Shown in pieces: positions 1 through 6,954 of a stretch of DNA of 64,000 bases (within the stretch, counting starts at the first letter, position 1; each line of letters begins with the position of its first letter). Both the position numbers and the translations under genes were made by a program. The DNA lies in the NCBI RefSeq assembly GCF_024498075.1, contig NZ_JANHOF010000004.1:617035-681034 (forward strand). Reading direction: 5' to 3'. Under the pieces are notes generated by a model. It saw nothing but the letters and a program-made list of their open reading frames with translations, had not been told where the DNA came from and made no database searches. The DNA comes from Paenibacillus mendelii. GTDB lineage: Bacteria; Bacillota; Bacilli; Paenibacillales; Paenibacillaceae.

Positions 1-791
1 ATCCCCCTATTCGTATACACCGCCAGCTGCGAGGAATCCGCTTGATAGAGACCGCTCACATATTTCTTCCCATATGGCGGCGCAATGAGATGACCCACAA
101 AGGGAAGCCGGATTTGCCCCCCATGTGAGTGTCCGGACAGCTGAAGCTTCACCCGGGGCCATTCGCTCACCGTATCTGCGTAATCCGGTTCATGCGCGAG
201 CAGAATGACCTCGTCCTCGGGAAGCGTGCCAGCCAATGATCGTTCCACATCGGCTTGTCCGAGCAGAAGATCGTCCACACCAGCCACGACAAGTCGGCTT
301 CCATCCTTCTCGACCACCTCATGCCGATTGAGAAGCAGCCGGAAACCGGTCTTCTTCCAGAAATCGGCTACACCATTCCGGCCTTCAAGTCCATAATCAT
401 GATTGCCCAGCACGGCAAACTTGCCCAGCGGCGCATGCAGTCCCTTCATAAGGTCAACGCATTGGATAAGCCCCTTGGTTCCATCGTCGACCAGATCGCC
501 GGTGAAACAAATCATATCCGGCTCCAATCGTTCGATTCGATGTATAACCTTCGCTAACGCGTCTTTGTCAAAATAATAACCGAAATGCAGATCGCTAAAA
601 TGTAAAATACGCGTACCGCGGAATGGGTGTTTTCGGTTGCCGTCAAACATCGGAATCGTCACGGCGTTCACCTCAACCCAATTTCGTTCCACGAAATAGC
701 TATAAGCTGGAGCGGCTGCCGCAGCGGCGATTCCGCCTCCAGCTATCCATTGAAGGAATCGTCTTCTTGTCATTCTTGGGTTGCTTGGCAT
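1..791 (-). CDS. Tat-exported metallophosphoesterase (YkuE-like), 3' end outside window
   Basis: Calcineurin-like phosphoesterase, probably acting outside the membrane. Read on the minus strand from ATG at 791 it begins with a twin-arginine signal (MTRRRFLQW followed by an Ala/Gly-rich hydrophobic stretch). The metal-ligand blocks follow in family order: FSDLHFG, GDLVDDG, GNHDYG, LAHEPDYAD and GHSHGGQ. The frame stays open to base 1, so the C-terminus lies outside the window; the visible part ends in the YTNRG motif common near the end of YkuE-type proteins. An AAGGGA site lies about 13 bases before the ATG. The exact substrate cannot be read from the sequence; the family includes enzymes acting on phospholipids and UDP-diacylglucosamine-like compounds. 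Confidence 0.88.
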   Translation of the reverse strand, partial: MPSNPRMTRRRFLQWIAGGGIAAAAAAPAYSYFVERNWVEVNAVTIPMFDGNRKHPFRGTRILHFSDLHFGYYFDKDALAKVIHRIERLEPDMICFTGDLVDDGTKGLIQCVDLMKGLHAPLGKFAVLGNHDYGLEGRNGVADFWKKTGFRLLLNRHEVVEKDGSRLVVAGVDDLLLGQADVERSLAGTLPEDEVILLAHEPDYADTVSEWPRVKLQLSGHSHGGQIRLPFVGHLIAPPYGKKYVSGLYQADSSQLAVYTNRG

Positions 792-847
792 AGTATGATA
801 TCGTTCCCTTCGGCACGCTATAGACTTCATAAAGTGTAGACGATTGG

Positions 848-1226
848 TCAACGCTTTTTGCTTTCGCCCCCGAGAATCGACGCAAACCGGTCTAACCCGT
901 ATGCTGCGCCAATACCAGCCGCGTATCGAACAAGATCAACCGCCAGAAATCCTTTCCCCAATATCAGCGCTCCAATCACAGTTGCCCGTATGTCGTTGAT
1001 CCAGCCGGCTTGATACAGCTGACTGCATTCGATGAATAAACAGAAGAGTGCAAACCGACATGGACTTCTTCCGATCGGTTAGAAGAATGCGGAATCCCAT
1101 GTATATCATACTCGCCCATAGCGCATCTCCAGCATGTCTGGAAACGAACTCCGGTATGTATTCAATCGTCATCCGTGAGCCTAAACCGAGCATAATAACG
1201 ATCACGAGCATGATGAAATAGCCCAT
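848..1226 (-). pseudogene. DUF2809 membrane protein, frameshifted
   Basis: Small integral membrane protein of the DUF2809 type. The N-terminal part (MGYFIMLVIVIMLGLGSR, then GDALWASMIYMGFRILL) is in one frame. The C-terminal part (FALFCLFIECSQLYQAGW, DIRATVIGALILGKGF, DLVRYAAG) continues in another frame to a TGA at 848-850. The frame change falls around 1055-1085. Joined, the two pieces give the usual family length and order, so this is a recently broken gene or a sequencing error. An AGAGAAGAAG ribosome site precedes the ATG at 1226. The function of the family is unknown. Confidence 0.72.
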
Positions 1227-1294
1227 TCTTCTTCTCTTAGCTTGTCATCCTTATCTTGATCGATAGGTTTAAAGCGCAGCCGCTATCGCCGCCA

Positions 1295-1630
1295 TTAGTG
1301 CCAGAATATCCCGCTGGCATTCACATCGACACATTGCAGCTGATGGACAAAATCACCGCTTGGCGCAATCTCCTCGACAAGATGCCATTTATCTTTACTG
1401 TCCCGCCAGTAGACGCTCCACGTATTCGTCTCATTCTTAAAGCGGAATTGAGCAATATCGTACTCAAACCATCTGCTCTGGTAACCGAGTCTTTCTTCCT
1501 TCAAGGTGACATTATTGCCACGTATCGTAAATTTTAGCTTAATTTCATTCCTGATTTCCTTCGGAACCTTCTGTTCGATATAGGATTGCAGGATACGAGT
1601 AACTCGTAATCTAGTGAATTCATCCAGCAT
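1295..1630 (-). CDS. DUF3024 family protein
   Basis: A 111-residue soluble protein matching the DUF3024 pattern: an N-terminal helix (MLDEFTRLRVTRILQSYIE), then a beta-rich part with WFEYDIAQFRF, VYWRDSKDKWHL and a terminal GIFWH. No enzymatic motif is visible and the family has no established role. The start has AAGGAG 12 bases upstream. It lies alone between the broken DUF2809 gene and the DUF2569 gene on the same strand. Confidence 0.75.
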   Translation of the reverse strand: MLDEFTRLRVTRILQSYIEQKVPKEIRNEIKLKFTIRGNNVTLKEERLGYQSRWFEYDIAQFRFKNETNTWSVYWRDSKDKWHLVEEIAPSGDFVHQLQCVDVNASGIFWH

Positions 1631-1672
1631 AGCTAAGTAAATCTCCTTATCAACGTATGGTCAATCACTCTC

Positions 1673-2194
1673 TTATTTCACGAACGTATTCTTCACACGG
1701 ACAGATCTCAGGAAATATGGAATCCAGATCAGGCAGGTGAACAGATTGCGGATGATCTTGCTTACCGATTTGCCCACTCCCTCTTCCGCGATGAGCGGAA
1801 TGGATTGCGCCAGCATGAACCCGACTGAAGTAAGCATCAACACGACTGTGAAATAGAGGATCGCTGCGGGAACGAACCATCGTTTCTTCTTGTACAGCAG
1901 GATGAGTACAACAGTAAGAATAATGATGAGCACGGCATTCCCAATCGCTTCAAACGGGATGATGATCGTCCACATGGCGTCGTACGCCGGCGAATCCGGA
2001 GAGGTTAATCTCTCCCAGGTTTCACCGGCGAATAGCGGCAGAATCCCTGCGGTCAGGTATAGAACCGAGCCCACCAGCGCAAACCACAGGCTGAACTGTA
2101 CCAGTATGAGCCAACCGCCCAGACCGTTTATTTCAAGATCCCCGCGATTCAATCGCTTCGTTTCACTTGGCCATATAGGCGGCTGGTTTGGCAT
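1673..2194 (-). CDS. DUF2569 family membrane protein
   Basis: A 173-residue protein with four hydrophobic segments. The family hallmarks are GLGGWLILVQ near the N-terminus and IWIPYFLRSVRVKNTF at the C-terminus. The start codon overlaps the stop codon of the preceding acetyltransferase gene (TAATG at 2192-2196), and GGGGAG sits 8 bases upstream, so the two are translationally coupled. The role of the family is not known. Confidence 0.8.
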   Translation of the reverse strand: MPNQPPIWPSETKRLNRGDLEINGLGGWLILVQFSLWFALVGSVLYLTAGILPLFAGETWERLTSPDSPAYDAMWTIIIPFEAIGNAVLIIILTVVLILLYKKKRWFVPAAILYFTVVLMLTSVGFMLAQSIPLIAEEGVGKSVSKIIRNLFTCLIWIPYFLRSVRVKNTFVK

Positions 2195-2766
2195 TAAGAG
2201 CGCTCCCCATCGATAGGATCGGCCATGAGTCTGGTATAATCACTTCGCAGAATAGCCATGAGCACCGTGTCGGTGTATGACCCATTCATATAATGACGTT
2301 CCCTCAGCCGACCCTCCTCGCGAAAGCCGCATCGAATATAGCAGTTTATAGCCGCAGCATTGTAATCATGCACTTCGAGCTGCAACCGATTTAAATTCAA
2401 TCGTTCGAATACAAATTTCTGCAGCACGCGGATCGCTTCCGAGCCATACCCTTTGTCGCGCATCTCCCGGCTGCCGATTACGATCCCCATCTCCGTTGTC
2501 CGGTTCTTCCAATCGAATTTAAACAAATCGATCTGTCCAATGTACGCTTCCGTCTTCAGGTCTGCAATGACGAATCCGCGATGATCGCCTTCCTTCTCCA
2601 GCACTGCGCTCAGGAACGCTTCCGTCTCGGATGCCGTATGCGGGTACAGAAACACATCAGACAAGTTATTGACGACTTCCGGATCATTCACCCAATCCCG
2701 CATATGAACAAAATCATCACTGCGATACTCGCGCAGCATAATGCGATCTCCGTACAAACGAGGCAT
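2194..2766 (-). CDS. GNAT N-acetyltransferase (RimJ/RimL-like)
   Basis: Acetyl-CoA dependent N-acetyltransferase. The sequence shows the RimJ/RimL-type opening (GDRIMLREYRSDD), the GIVIGSREMRDKGYGSEAI segment containing the acetyl-CoA pyrophosphate loop, and the late YNAAAINCYIRCGFREEGR helix typical of the subfamily. ATG 2766 is chosen over an upstream ATG at 2826 because AAGGGA stands 10 bases before it and this removes an overlap with the upstream kinase gene. The acceptor could be a protein N-terminus, an amino acid or a small amine. It appears co-transcribed with the phosphotransferase upstream and the DUF2569 gene downstream. Confidence 0.85.
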   Translation of the reverse strand: MPRLYGDRIMLREYRSDDFVHMRDWVNDPEVVNNLSDVFLYPHTASETEAFLSAVLEKEGDHRGFVIADLKTEAYIGQIDLFKFDWKNRTTEMGIVIGSREMRDKGYGSEAIRVLQKFVFERLNLNRLQLEVHDYNAAAINCYIRCGFREEGRLRERHYMNGSYTDTVLMAILRSDYTRLMADPIDGERS

Positions 2767-2786
2767 TCCACTCACGTCCCTTTCCA

Positions 2787-3653
2787 TTAGCGATTGAAGG
2801 TTACGATCATTCTCCATTGCTTCCATGCGGTCAAATACGCGTTCAAATCATGCGGATGATGGTACGTACAGGTTACGATCCGATTGTAAAGCGCGATCGC
2901 GACTTCTTCATAGAGAGCCTTGAGCTCGCGGGAGAACGGCCATGCCTCATGATAAACGACTTCCGCAATGACGTCCGGGGTCAATTCATCGGAGGATGAA
3001 CAGAATGCAAAGGCCAACTCGTACATCGGTTGTCCGATTAGGGGAGTCGGGTCGATCACGCCGGCGAGCTGATGATCTTCATCAAAGATAAAATTGTGCA
3101 CACCGCAGTCCCCATGCAGGTGATAGAAGGGTCCCGTCACACGGTTGGAGTTGCCGGCCAGCTCGGCGACAAGATCATGATCCTCCTCCGTGAATAAGTC
3201 CCCTGATCCATTTCGCGTCAATCCCGTTTCCCCCAGCAGATAATATTGCCAGCTTTCCTCCCGGTCCCGCGGCCATTCCACCTCATCATAGCCGGAGATC
3301 AGCCGCCGGACCAATTCTAGGAGCATCTCGCCTTTATGACCAGGATAGTAAGCCGTGCTCCCAGCGATATATTCGTAAATAAGGAAACGATTGGCAGGAT
3401 CCACATACCGCAGCGAGGGTACGATCGGCAGCCTTTCGTAACGCTTCAAATAGGCAGCCTCCGCCTCGATAACATCCGGCTCATTCCATTTCAGCACCAG
3501 TCTGTCCTGCTTGCCGCATTTCATGAGATAAACCTGACTGTTTGTTCCGCCTTCCAGCTTGTCCATGACGAGCTCACCGCTTGGCAGCACGCCGGCTGCA
3601 AACAATTCAGCTGCGATAACGGTCATTTCCATAGAATATCCAGCTTCCTTCAT
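2787..3653 (-). CDS. Aminoglycoside/choline-kinase-like phosphotransferase (APH family)
   Basis: Small-molecule kinase of the APH fold. The nucleotide-binding lobe has LEGGTNSQVYLMK and LVLKWNE (probable ATP lysine). The catalytic loop is HLHGDCGVHNFIFD, with the expected Asp and Asn, and the metal-binding Asp is in GVIDPTPLIG. About 289 residues is normal for the family. The start is uncertain: ATG 3653, a TTG at 3668 and ATG 3632 are all possible, and only the last has an AAGGA upstream. The substrate is unknown; a chromosomal setting without resistance genes argues for a metabolic or self-protection role rather than a mobile resistance gene. Confidence 0.82.
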   Translation of the reverse strand: MKEAGYSMEMTVIAAELFAAGVLPSGELVMDKLEGGTNSQVYLMKCGKQDRLVLKWNEPDVIEAEAAYLKRYERLPIVPSLRYVDPANRFLIYEYIAGSTAYYPGHKGEMLLELVRRLISGYDEVEWPRDREESWQYYLLGETGLTRNGSGDLFTEEDHDLVAELAGNSNRVTGPFYHLHGDCGVHNFIFDEDHQLAGVIDPTPLIGQPMYELAFAFCSSSDELTPDVIAEVVYHEAWPFSRELKALYEEVAIALYNRIVTCTYHHPHDLNAYLTAWKQWRMIVTFNR

Positions 3654-3737
3654 GTGTTTATTATTCAACTTTGCTACTTTCAGATGACTACCATCTTATC
3701 ATATACCGTAAACTGCTGCCTCCGAAAGTTCGACATG

Positions 3738-3784
3738 TGCAAAAAAAGAGGACAGACCAAGCGTGAACGCCGTCTGCCCCTTTA
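3738..3784 (-). terminator. Rho-independent terminator after the DUF4247 gene
   Basis: On the minus strand GGGGCAGAC pairs, with two G-T pairs, with GTCTGTCCT and is followed by a run of seven T. It stands 26 bases after the stop of the DUF4247 lipoprotein gene and closes the DUF350-DUF4178-DUF4247 run. Confidence 0.75.
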
Positions 3785-3809
3785 TTTGTTAACGAATCAT
3801 GTTCTTTTC

Positions 3810-4565
3810 TCATCGCCGTTTCGATATGCGGCCGAGACCGACTCGCGTCTTCGGCTTCTTCGATTTTCGCGGAGACAGCCAGCTGCTCTGCTTGCTGCTC
3901 CCGGAGCTGTCCCTAGTAATTTTGCCGGTGGAGGCTGACTTCTCCGGCGTCTTACTGAATATGCTTCCCCCGCTGCCGGGCTGGCTCGAGGAAGCATCCT
4001 TCGACCTTTTGAAAATCGATCCTTTGCGTTCCACCGTCATCGGCGGAATCGCCTTCTTATCCTCTACCGTCGGGGTACGAAACGACCCCGTCTTCGGCTT
4101 ATAGACATCCCGGTCACTGTAGCCTCTGTAGCTGCCTCCACCATATCGGCCGTTGTCGAACAAATCGCTCAGCAGGCTCGCCAGCAAATAGCCTTCCAAG
4201 AAACTCATGCTGTAATTATTGCGCACATATTCCTTGGAATCGACTTCGACTAGCGTATCCTCAGGCTTCTTCTCGTCTTTCTGAAGCTGCACAATCCGGT
4301 CGGAGTAGACGAGGAACATCCGGTCCTCTGCCTCATCTGATTGCTGATCCGGCTTGGAGGACTTCACCAGCTCGTCAGCAACCTCTGGAACCGTCTTGCC
4401 TTCTGCACGATAGACGTAGGACGTTTGCGAACCGCTTCCGCTGACGGATTCGAGCGGGTAGGTGTCCTTGATCGTTTCGTTAATGCCTCCGCATGCAGCG
4501 AGAAGCGGTACGATTAGACTGAAGGCGAGGAATAGTTTAAGTGCATATGACCATTTGTGCCGCAT
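3810..4565 (-). CDS. DUF4247 lipoprotein
   Basis: An exported lipoprotein: signal peptide (KLFLAFSLIVPLLAAC) with a lipobox Cys near residue 25, then a DUF4247-type domain (ESVSGSGSQTSYVYRAEGKTV, MFLVYSDRIVQL, VDSKEYVRNNYSMSFLEGYL). The last hundred residues are low-complexity, Ser/Lys/Gly-rich and strongly basic, ending KTRVGLGRISKRR. ATG 4565 follows GGAGG by 7 bases. It is the last gene of the block after DUF4178 (12-base gap). This arrangement with DUF350 and PspA recurs in Firmicutes and suggests a membrane-associated role; the biochemical role is unknown. Confidence 0.8.
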   Translation of the reverse strand: MRHKWSYALKLFLAFSLIVPLLAACGGINETIKDTYPLESVSGSGSQTSYVYRAEGKTVPEVADELVKSSKPDQQSDEAEDRMFLVYSDRIVQLQKDEKKPEDTLVEVDSKEYVRNNYSMSFLEGYLLASLLSDLFDNGRYGGGSYRGYSDRDVYKPKTGSFRTPTVEDKKAIPPMTVERKGSIFKRSKDASSSQPGSGGSIFSKTPEKSASTGKITRDSSGSSKQSSWLSPRKSKKPKTRVGLGRISKRR

Positions 4566-4577
4566 TCTCAAACCTCC

Positions 4578-5084
4578 TTAGCTGCCTCGCAGCACGCGAA
4601 CGTCTGCGGGAAGCACATCCTCACCCTCGTACAGCATAAACCGTCCGTCCTGCCACTCCACCCGGAGAAGCTTCATATCGTCGGATTGATATTGCCACAC
4701 GTACTGCTCGCCGCCTTGGAAGAACGGTGTTTTGCCTGCGGCCGTAATAAAACCGTTGTACTGCTCTTCCATATGATAGGTCCGGTCGTCCAGCTCGATC
4801 ACGGTCGGTACCTCGTCCACCGAATCCAGTCGTCCGTCTATGGGCTCATACAAGGCATATAAGGTGCGCTCGCGTTCCTCAATGGTTAAATACCGGATGC
4901 TTGCCCCGTCTTGAAGCGTCAGGACAATCAAATTCCGCTGACGGTTCTGGGTCCGTCCCACAACCTGATATGTGACAAGCGACACTTCGCACACATCGCC
5001 GGGTCCGATAGACAGGATGCCGCGTTCCGCTTTCTGCGGCTCGGGTTTGGACAATATATTCTTGATTCGTTTGAATATGCTCAT
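4578..5084 (-). CDS. DUF4178 domain protein
   Basis: A cytosolic protein of about 168 residues: a short basic N-terminal helix (MSIFKRIKNILSKPEPQ), then a beta-rich DUF4178 domain (GPGDVCEVSLVTYQVVGRT, ASIRYLTIEERE, EEQYNGFITAAGKTPF, RVEWQDGRFMLYEGE). The MSIFKRIK opening resembles that of PspA encoded upstream, which suggests the same membrane surface. ATG 5084 has AAGGAG 8 bases upstream. It is sandwiched between DUF350 and DUF4247 with short gaps. Function unknown. Confidence 0.8.
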   Translation of the reverse strand: MSIFKRIKNILSKPEPQKAERGILSIGPGDVCEVSLVTYQVVGRTQNRQRNLIVLTLQDGASIRYLTIEERERTLYALYEPIDGRLDSVDEVPTVIELDDRTYHMEEQYNGFITAAGKTPFFQGGEQYVWQYQSDDMKLLRVEWQDGRFMLYEGEDVLPADVRVLRGS

Positions 5085-5108
5085 CGCCATTGCTCCTTTC
5101 TCTGCAGG

Positions 5109-5513
5109 TTACAGACATGCTCCGATGATCAATGCACCGGCGGCATGGATAGATCCGGCAAAAAGCGCATGCGCGATCTTCCCTTCCTGCGTGCCCTTAT
5201 CTAGATGAAGATTCACCGTTGAGCGTAGAATGATACGCAGCAGATTCTCAAGTACAAGTAAAATCAGAAACGAAATAACCGATACAAAAAGGGCTTCACC
5301 AAGACTGTTCGAGGTGGTAATCGATTGAGATAAAATATATGCTTGGGCGAGCAGTTTAATAATGAAGCGGGTCGTCACCGCCACGTTCCCTTTGCGGATT
5401 TCTTCCAAATCCTTATAACGCGTAAATAACGAATCGACCATCATCAAGACGACGAGCAAGGCTCCTCCTGCTCCAGTCCATACTAGCATGGCCACAACAT
5501 TCTCCAATGTCAT
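5109..5513 (-). CDS. DUF350 membrane protein
   Basis: Integral membrane protein of about 134 residues with four hydrophobic segments (NVVAMLVWTGAGGALLVVLM; FIIKLLAQAYILSQS; ALFVSVISFLILLVLENLL; AHALFAGSIHAAGALIIGA). ATG 5513 is preferred because GGAGG lies 7-8 bases before it; the frame is open further upstream, but there it runs through a strong hairpin (5557-5599). It heads the DUF350-DUF4178-DUF4247 run downstream of pspA. DUF350 proteins are often next to PspA-like proteins and are thought to act in membrane stress; no activity can be read here. Confidence 0.82.
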   Translation of the reverse strand: MTLENVVAMLVWTGAGGALLVVLMMVDSLFTRYKDLEEIRKGNVAVTTRFIIKLLAQAYILSQSITTSNSLGEALFVSVISFLILLVLENLLRIILRSTVNLHLDKGTQEGKIAHALFAGSIHAAGALIIGACL

Positions 5514-5556
5514 CCGGGCATCCTCCATTATCATCGCCGCGCGTCTCCCGCCTAAG

Positions 5557-5599
5557 AAGAAACGCCGGCTGCCGTCTCTGGCGGCGGGCTGAGTTTCTT
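5557..5599 (-). terminator. Strong hairpin between pspA and DUF350
   Basis: Read on the minus strand, AAGAAAC and GTTTCTT flank a GC-rich inner stem (GCCCGCCGCC with GGCAGCCGGC), followed by TTTCTTCTTAG. It lies after pspA and before the DUF350 ribosome site. It could be a partial terminator or attenuator lowering expression of the downstream genes relative to pspA, or a processing stem. Confidence 0.5.
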
Positions 5600-5606
5600 C
5601 ATCCAA

Positions 5607-5649
5607 AAATATAAGAATCGCAACACGGAACCTTTACGTTCTTATATTT
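5607..5649. repeat. 11-bp perfect inverted repeat between pspA and DUF350
   Basis: AAATATAAGAA (5607-5617) and TTCTTATATTT (5639-5649) are exact inverted copies separated by 21 bases. Together with the neighbouring GC-rich hairpin this makes the pspA-DUF350 gap an unusually structured leader. It could equally be a protein-binding site. Confidence 0.5.
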
Positions 5650-5752
5650 CAAAGAAAAGACGTCTAAGGGCCGTGCGATCGGCTTCATTCGCGCGATCGA
5701 GGCCATCGGACGTCCTAACTTTCATTCGATCGTTCGGGAGGCTAGCGACTTA

Positions 5753-6427
5753 TTATTGATTGTTGTTCTCGTATTTCTTCATTAATGCGGCAAGCTCATC
5801 CTCAACGGCTTTGTCCTTGCCTAGAGCTGCGAATTCATCATCAAGCGACTTGCCCTTGCTGGACATTTCGTTGCTTGCTTCAGCCTGCGCTTCCATCTGA
5901 AGCATCTTCTCTTCCATCCGCTTCATGCCGGAAACGGCCGTATCGGAGCTAAAGCCAGCCATCGACTTGTTAATTTCCGCTTGCGCCTTAGCCGCTTGAT
6001 AACGGGCGACAAGCGTCTCGCGCTTGTTTTTCAATTCTGTCAACTGTTTGCGCATCTCATCCAGCTTGCCGCGCAGGTTATCGGCGGATGCTTTGTTCTG
6101 ATCGAAGCTTGCTTTATATTCGTTCATCTTCACTTCGGCCGCTTTCTTCTCTTCCAGCGCTCGGCGGGCTAGCTCGATATTCTGCATCTGGACGGCCGTG
6201 TTCGCTTGCTCGTCACGTTTCTTCACAAGCGCTTCCTGCTCTTCAAACAGCTGCTTGAATTTCTTCTCGATGGCGATCTGGGAAGCGACTGCTTTCTCCG
6301 CGTCCTCCAGATCCTCCTGCATATCGCGGATATATTGGTCCGTCAGCTTCACCGGGTCTTCTGCTTTCTCAATTAAAGAGTATACATTCGAAAGTGTAAG
6401 GTCACGCAAACGTTTGAAAATGGACAT
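5753..6427 (-). CDS. pspA: PspA/IM30 phage-shock protein
   Basis: Membrane-protecting ESCRT-III-like coiled-coil protein that oligomerises on stressed inner-membrane surfaces. The N-terminal amphipathic stretch (MSIFKRLRDLTLSNVYSLIEKAEDP) and the long alpha-helical heptads (KAVASQIAIEKKFKQLFEEQ, ARRALEEKKAAEVKMNEYKA, GKLDEMRKQLTELKNKRETL) are typical; 224 residues is the normal length. GAGGAGG stands 9 bases before the ATG. A sigma-W-type promoter lies about 50 bases upstream, which fits the envelope-stress control known for Bacillus subtilis pspA. The DUF350/DUF4178/DUF4247 genes follow. Confidence 0.93.
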   Translation of the reverse strand: MSIFKRLRDLTLSNVYSLIEKAEDPVKLTDQYIRDMQEDLEDAEKAVASQIAIEKKFKQLFEEQEALVKKRDEQANTAVQMQNIELARRALEEKKAAEVKMNEYKASFDQNKASADNLRGKLDEMRKQLTELKNKRETLVARYQAAKAQAEINKSMAGFSSDTAVSGMKRMEEKMLQMEAQAEASNEMSSKGKSLDDEFAALGKDKAVEDELAALMKKYENNNQ

Positions 6428-6478
6428 GGTTTATTTCCTCCTCAGAATCGGTAAAGTGTAAGTTTTTATATTCAATTG

Positions 6479-6504
6479 TACGTACCACATTACGATTCGT
6501 TTCA
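6479..6504 (-). promoter_or_regulatory. Sigma-W-like ECF promoter of pspA
   Basis: On the minus strand TGAAAC (6504-6499) is followed after exactly 16 bases by CGTA (6482-6479), the pattern described for B. subtilis sigma-W promoters. It is 52 bases from the pspA start codon, a sensible leader length. Confidence 0.72.
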
Positions 6505-6684
6505 ACTCCGTAAAACATTTTCTATCGTACCACGATTTGGATTGAACTTACATGGCTGCTAGCTTTTCTTAGGAAAAAAATTACGTCCTACAAAAATCCA
6601 ATCCCAGAACGAATGCTGTGGAACCTCGACCGGAATCGGTGATATACTACAAAGGAATAATAAATGAAGGAGAGATTAATAACC

Positions 6685-6954
6685 ATGGCACTAAGCGAAG
6701 CAAAGAAGAAACGATTGAAAACCATCCGAGGCGGTAAGATAGACCCGGCACAGAATCGTTTGGACTGGCAGGGAATCAATCCCGTCACAAGACGAACGCC
6801 GACCAAGCAGGAAGCAGCGCGCAAACAATTTCACAAGTATAAAGACAAATGGAATCCCGGCGGCAAGAACGGGGATTCCATTTTTTATTTGCATGACCGC
6901 TTGCGGCCCCGATCACTCATTCACTGCGCAATCAATCCAAGCCATCTCCAATAG
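6685..6954 (+). CDS. Small basic conserved-type protein, function unknown
   Basis: A short soluble protein beginning MALSEAKKKRLKTIRGGK with a central PVTRRTPTKQEAARKQFHKY motif, Lys/Arg-rich and looking nucleic-acid or ribosome associated. ATG 6685 has AAGGAG 10-12 bases upstream. The core is convincing, but the C-terminal third runs over a perfect terminator stem (6847-6883) with six T, and the last part overlaps the convergent transporter gene by 34 bases. The real protein may end early or be made from mRNAs lacking a stop codon. I do not recognise a characterised homologue. Confidence 0.6.
   Translation: MALSEAKKKRLKTIRGGKIDPAQNRLDWQGINPVTRRTPTKQEAARKQFHKYKDKWNPGGKNGDSIFYLHDRLRPRSLIHCAINPSHLQ
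6847..6890 (+). terminator. Rho-independent terminator lying inside the 6685-6954 reading frame
   Basis: AAATGGAATCCC (6847-6858) pairs perfectly with GGGATTCCATTT (6872-6883) around a 13-base loop, and T6-A-T3 runs through the base of the stem. This is a textbook intrinsic terminator on the plus strand, yet it lies upstream of the stop codon at 6952-6954. On the minus strand the same stem follows the transporter gene but has only a weak T tract. Confidence 0.8.

Noticed and set aside
3336..3938. 200-codon plus-strand frame
   Set aside because: It crosses the ends of two clear minus-strand genes and the terminator at 3738-3784.
5514..5606. Longer N-terminus for the DUF350 protein
   Set aside because: It would translate the strong hairpin at 5557-5599, and the GGAGG site fits ATG 5513.
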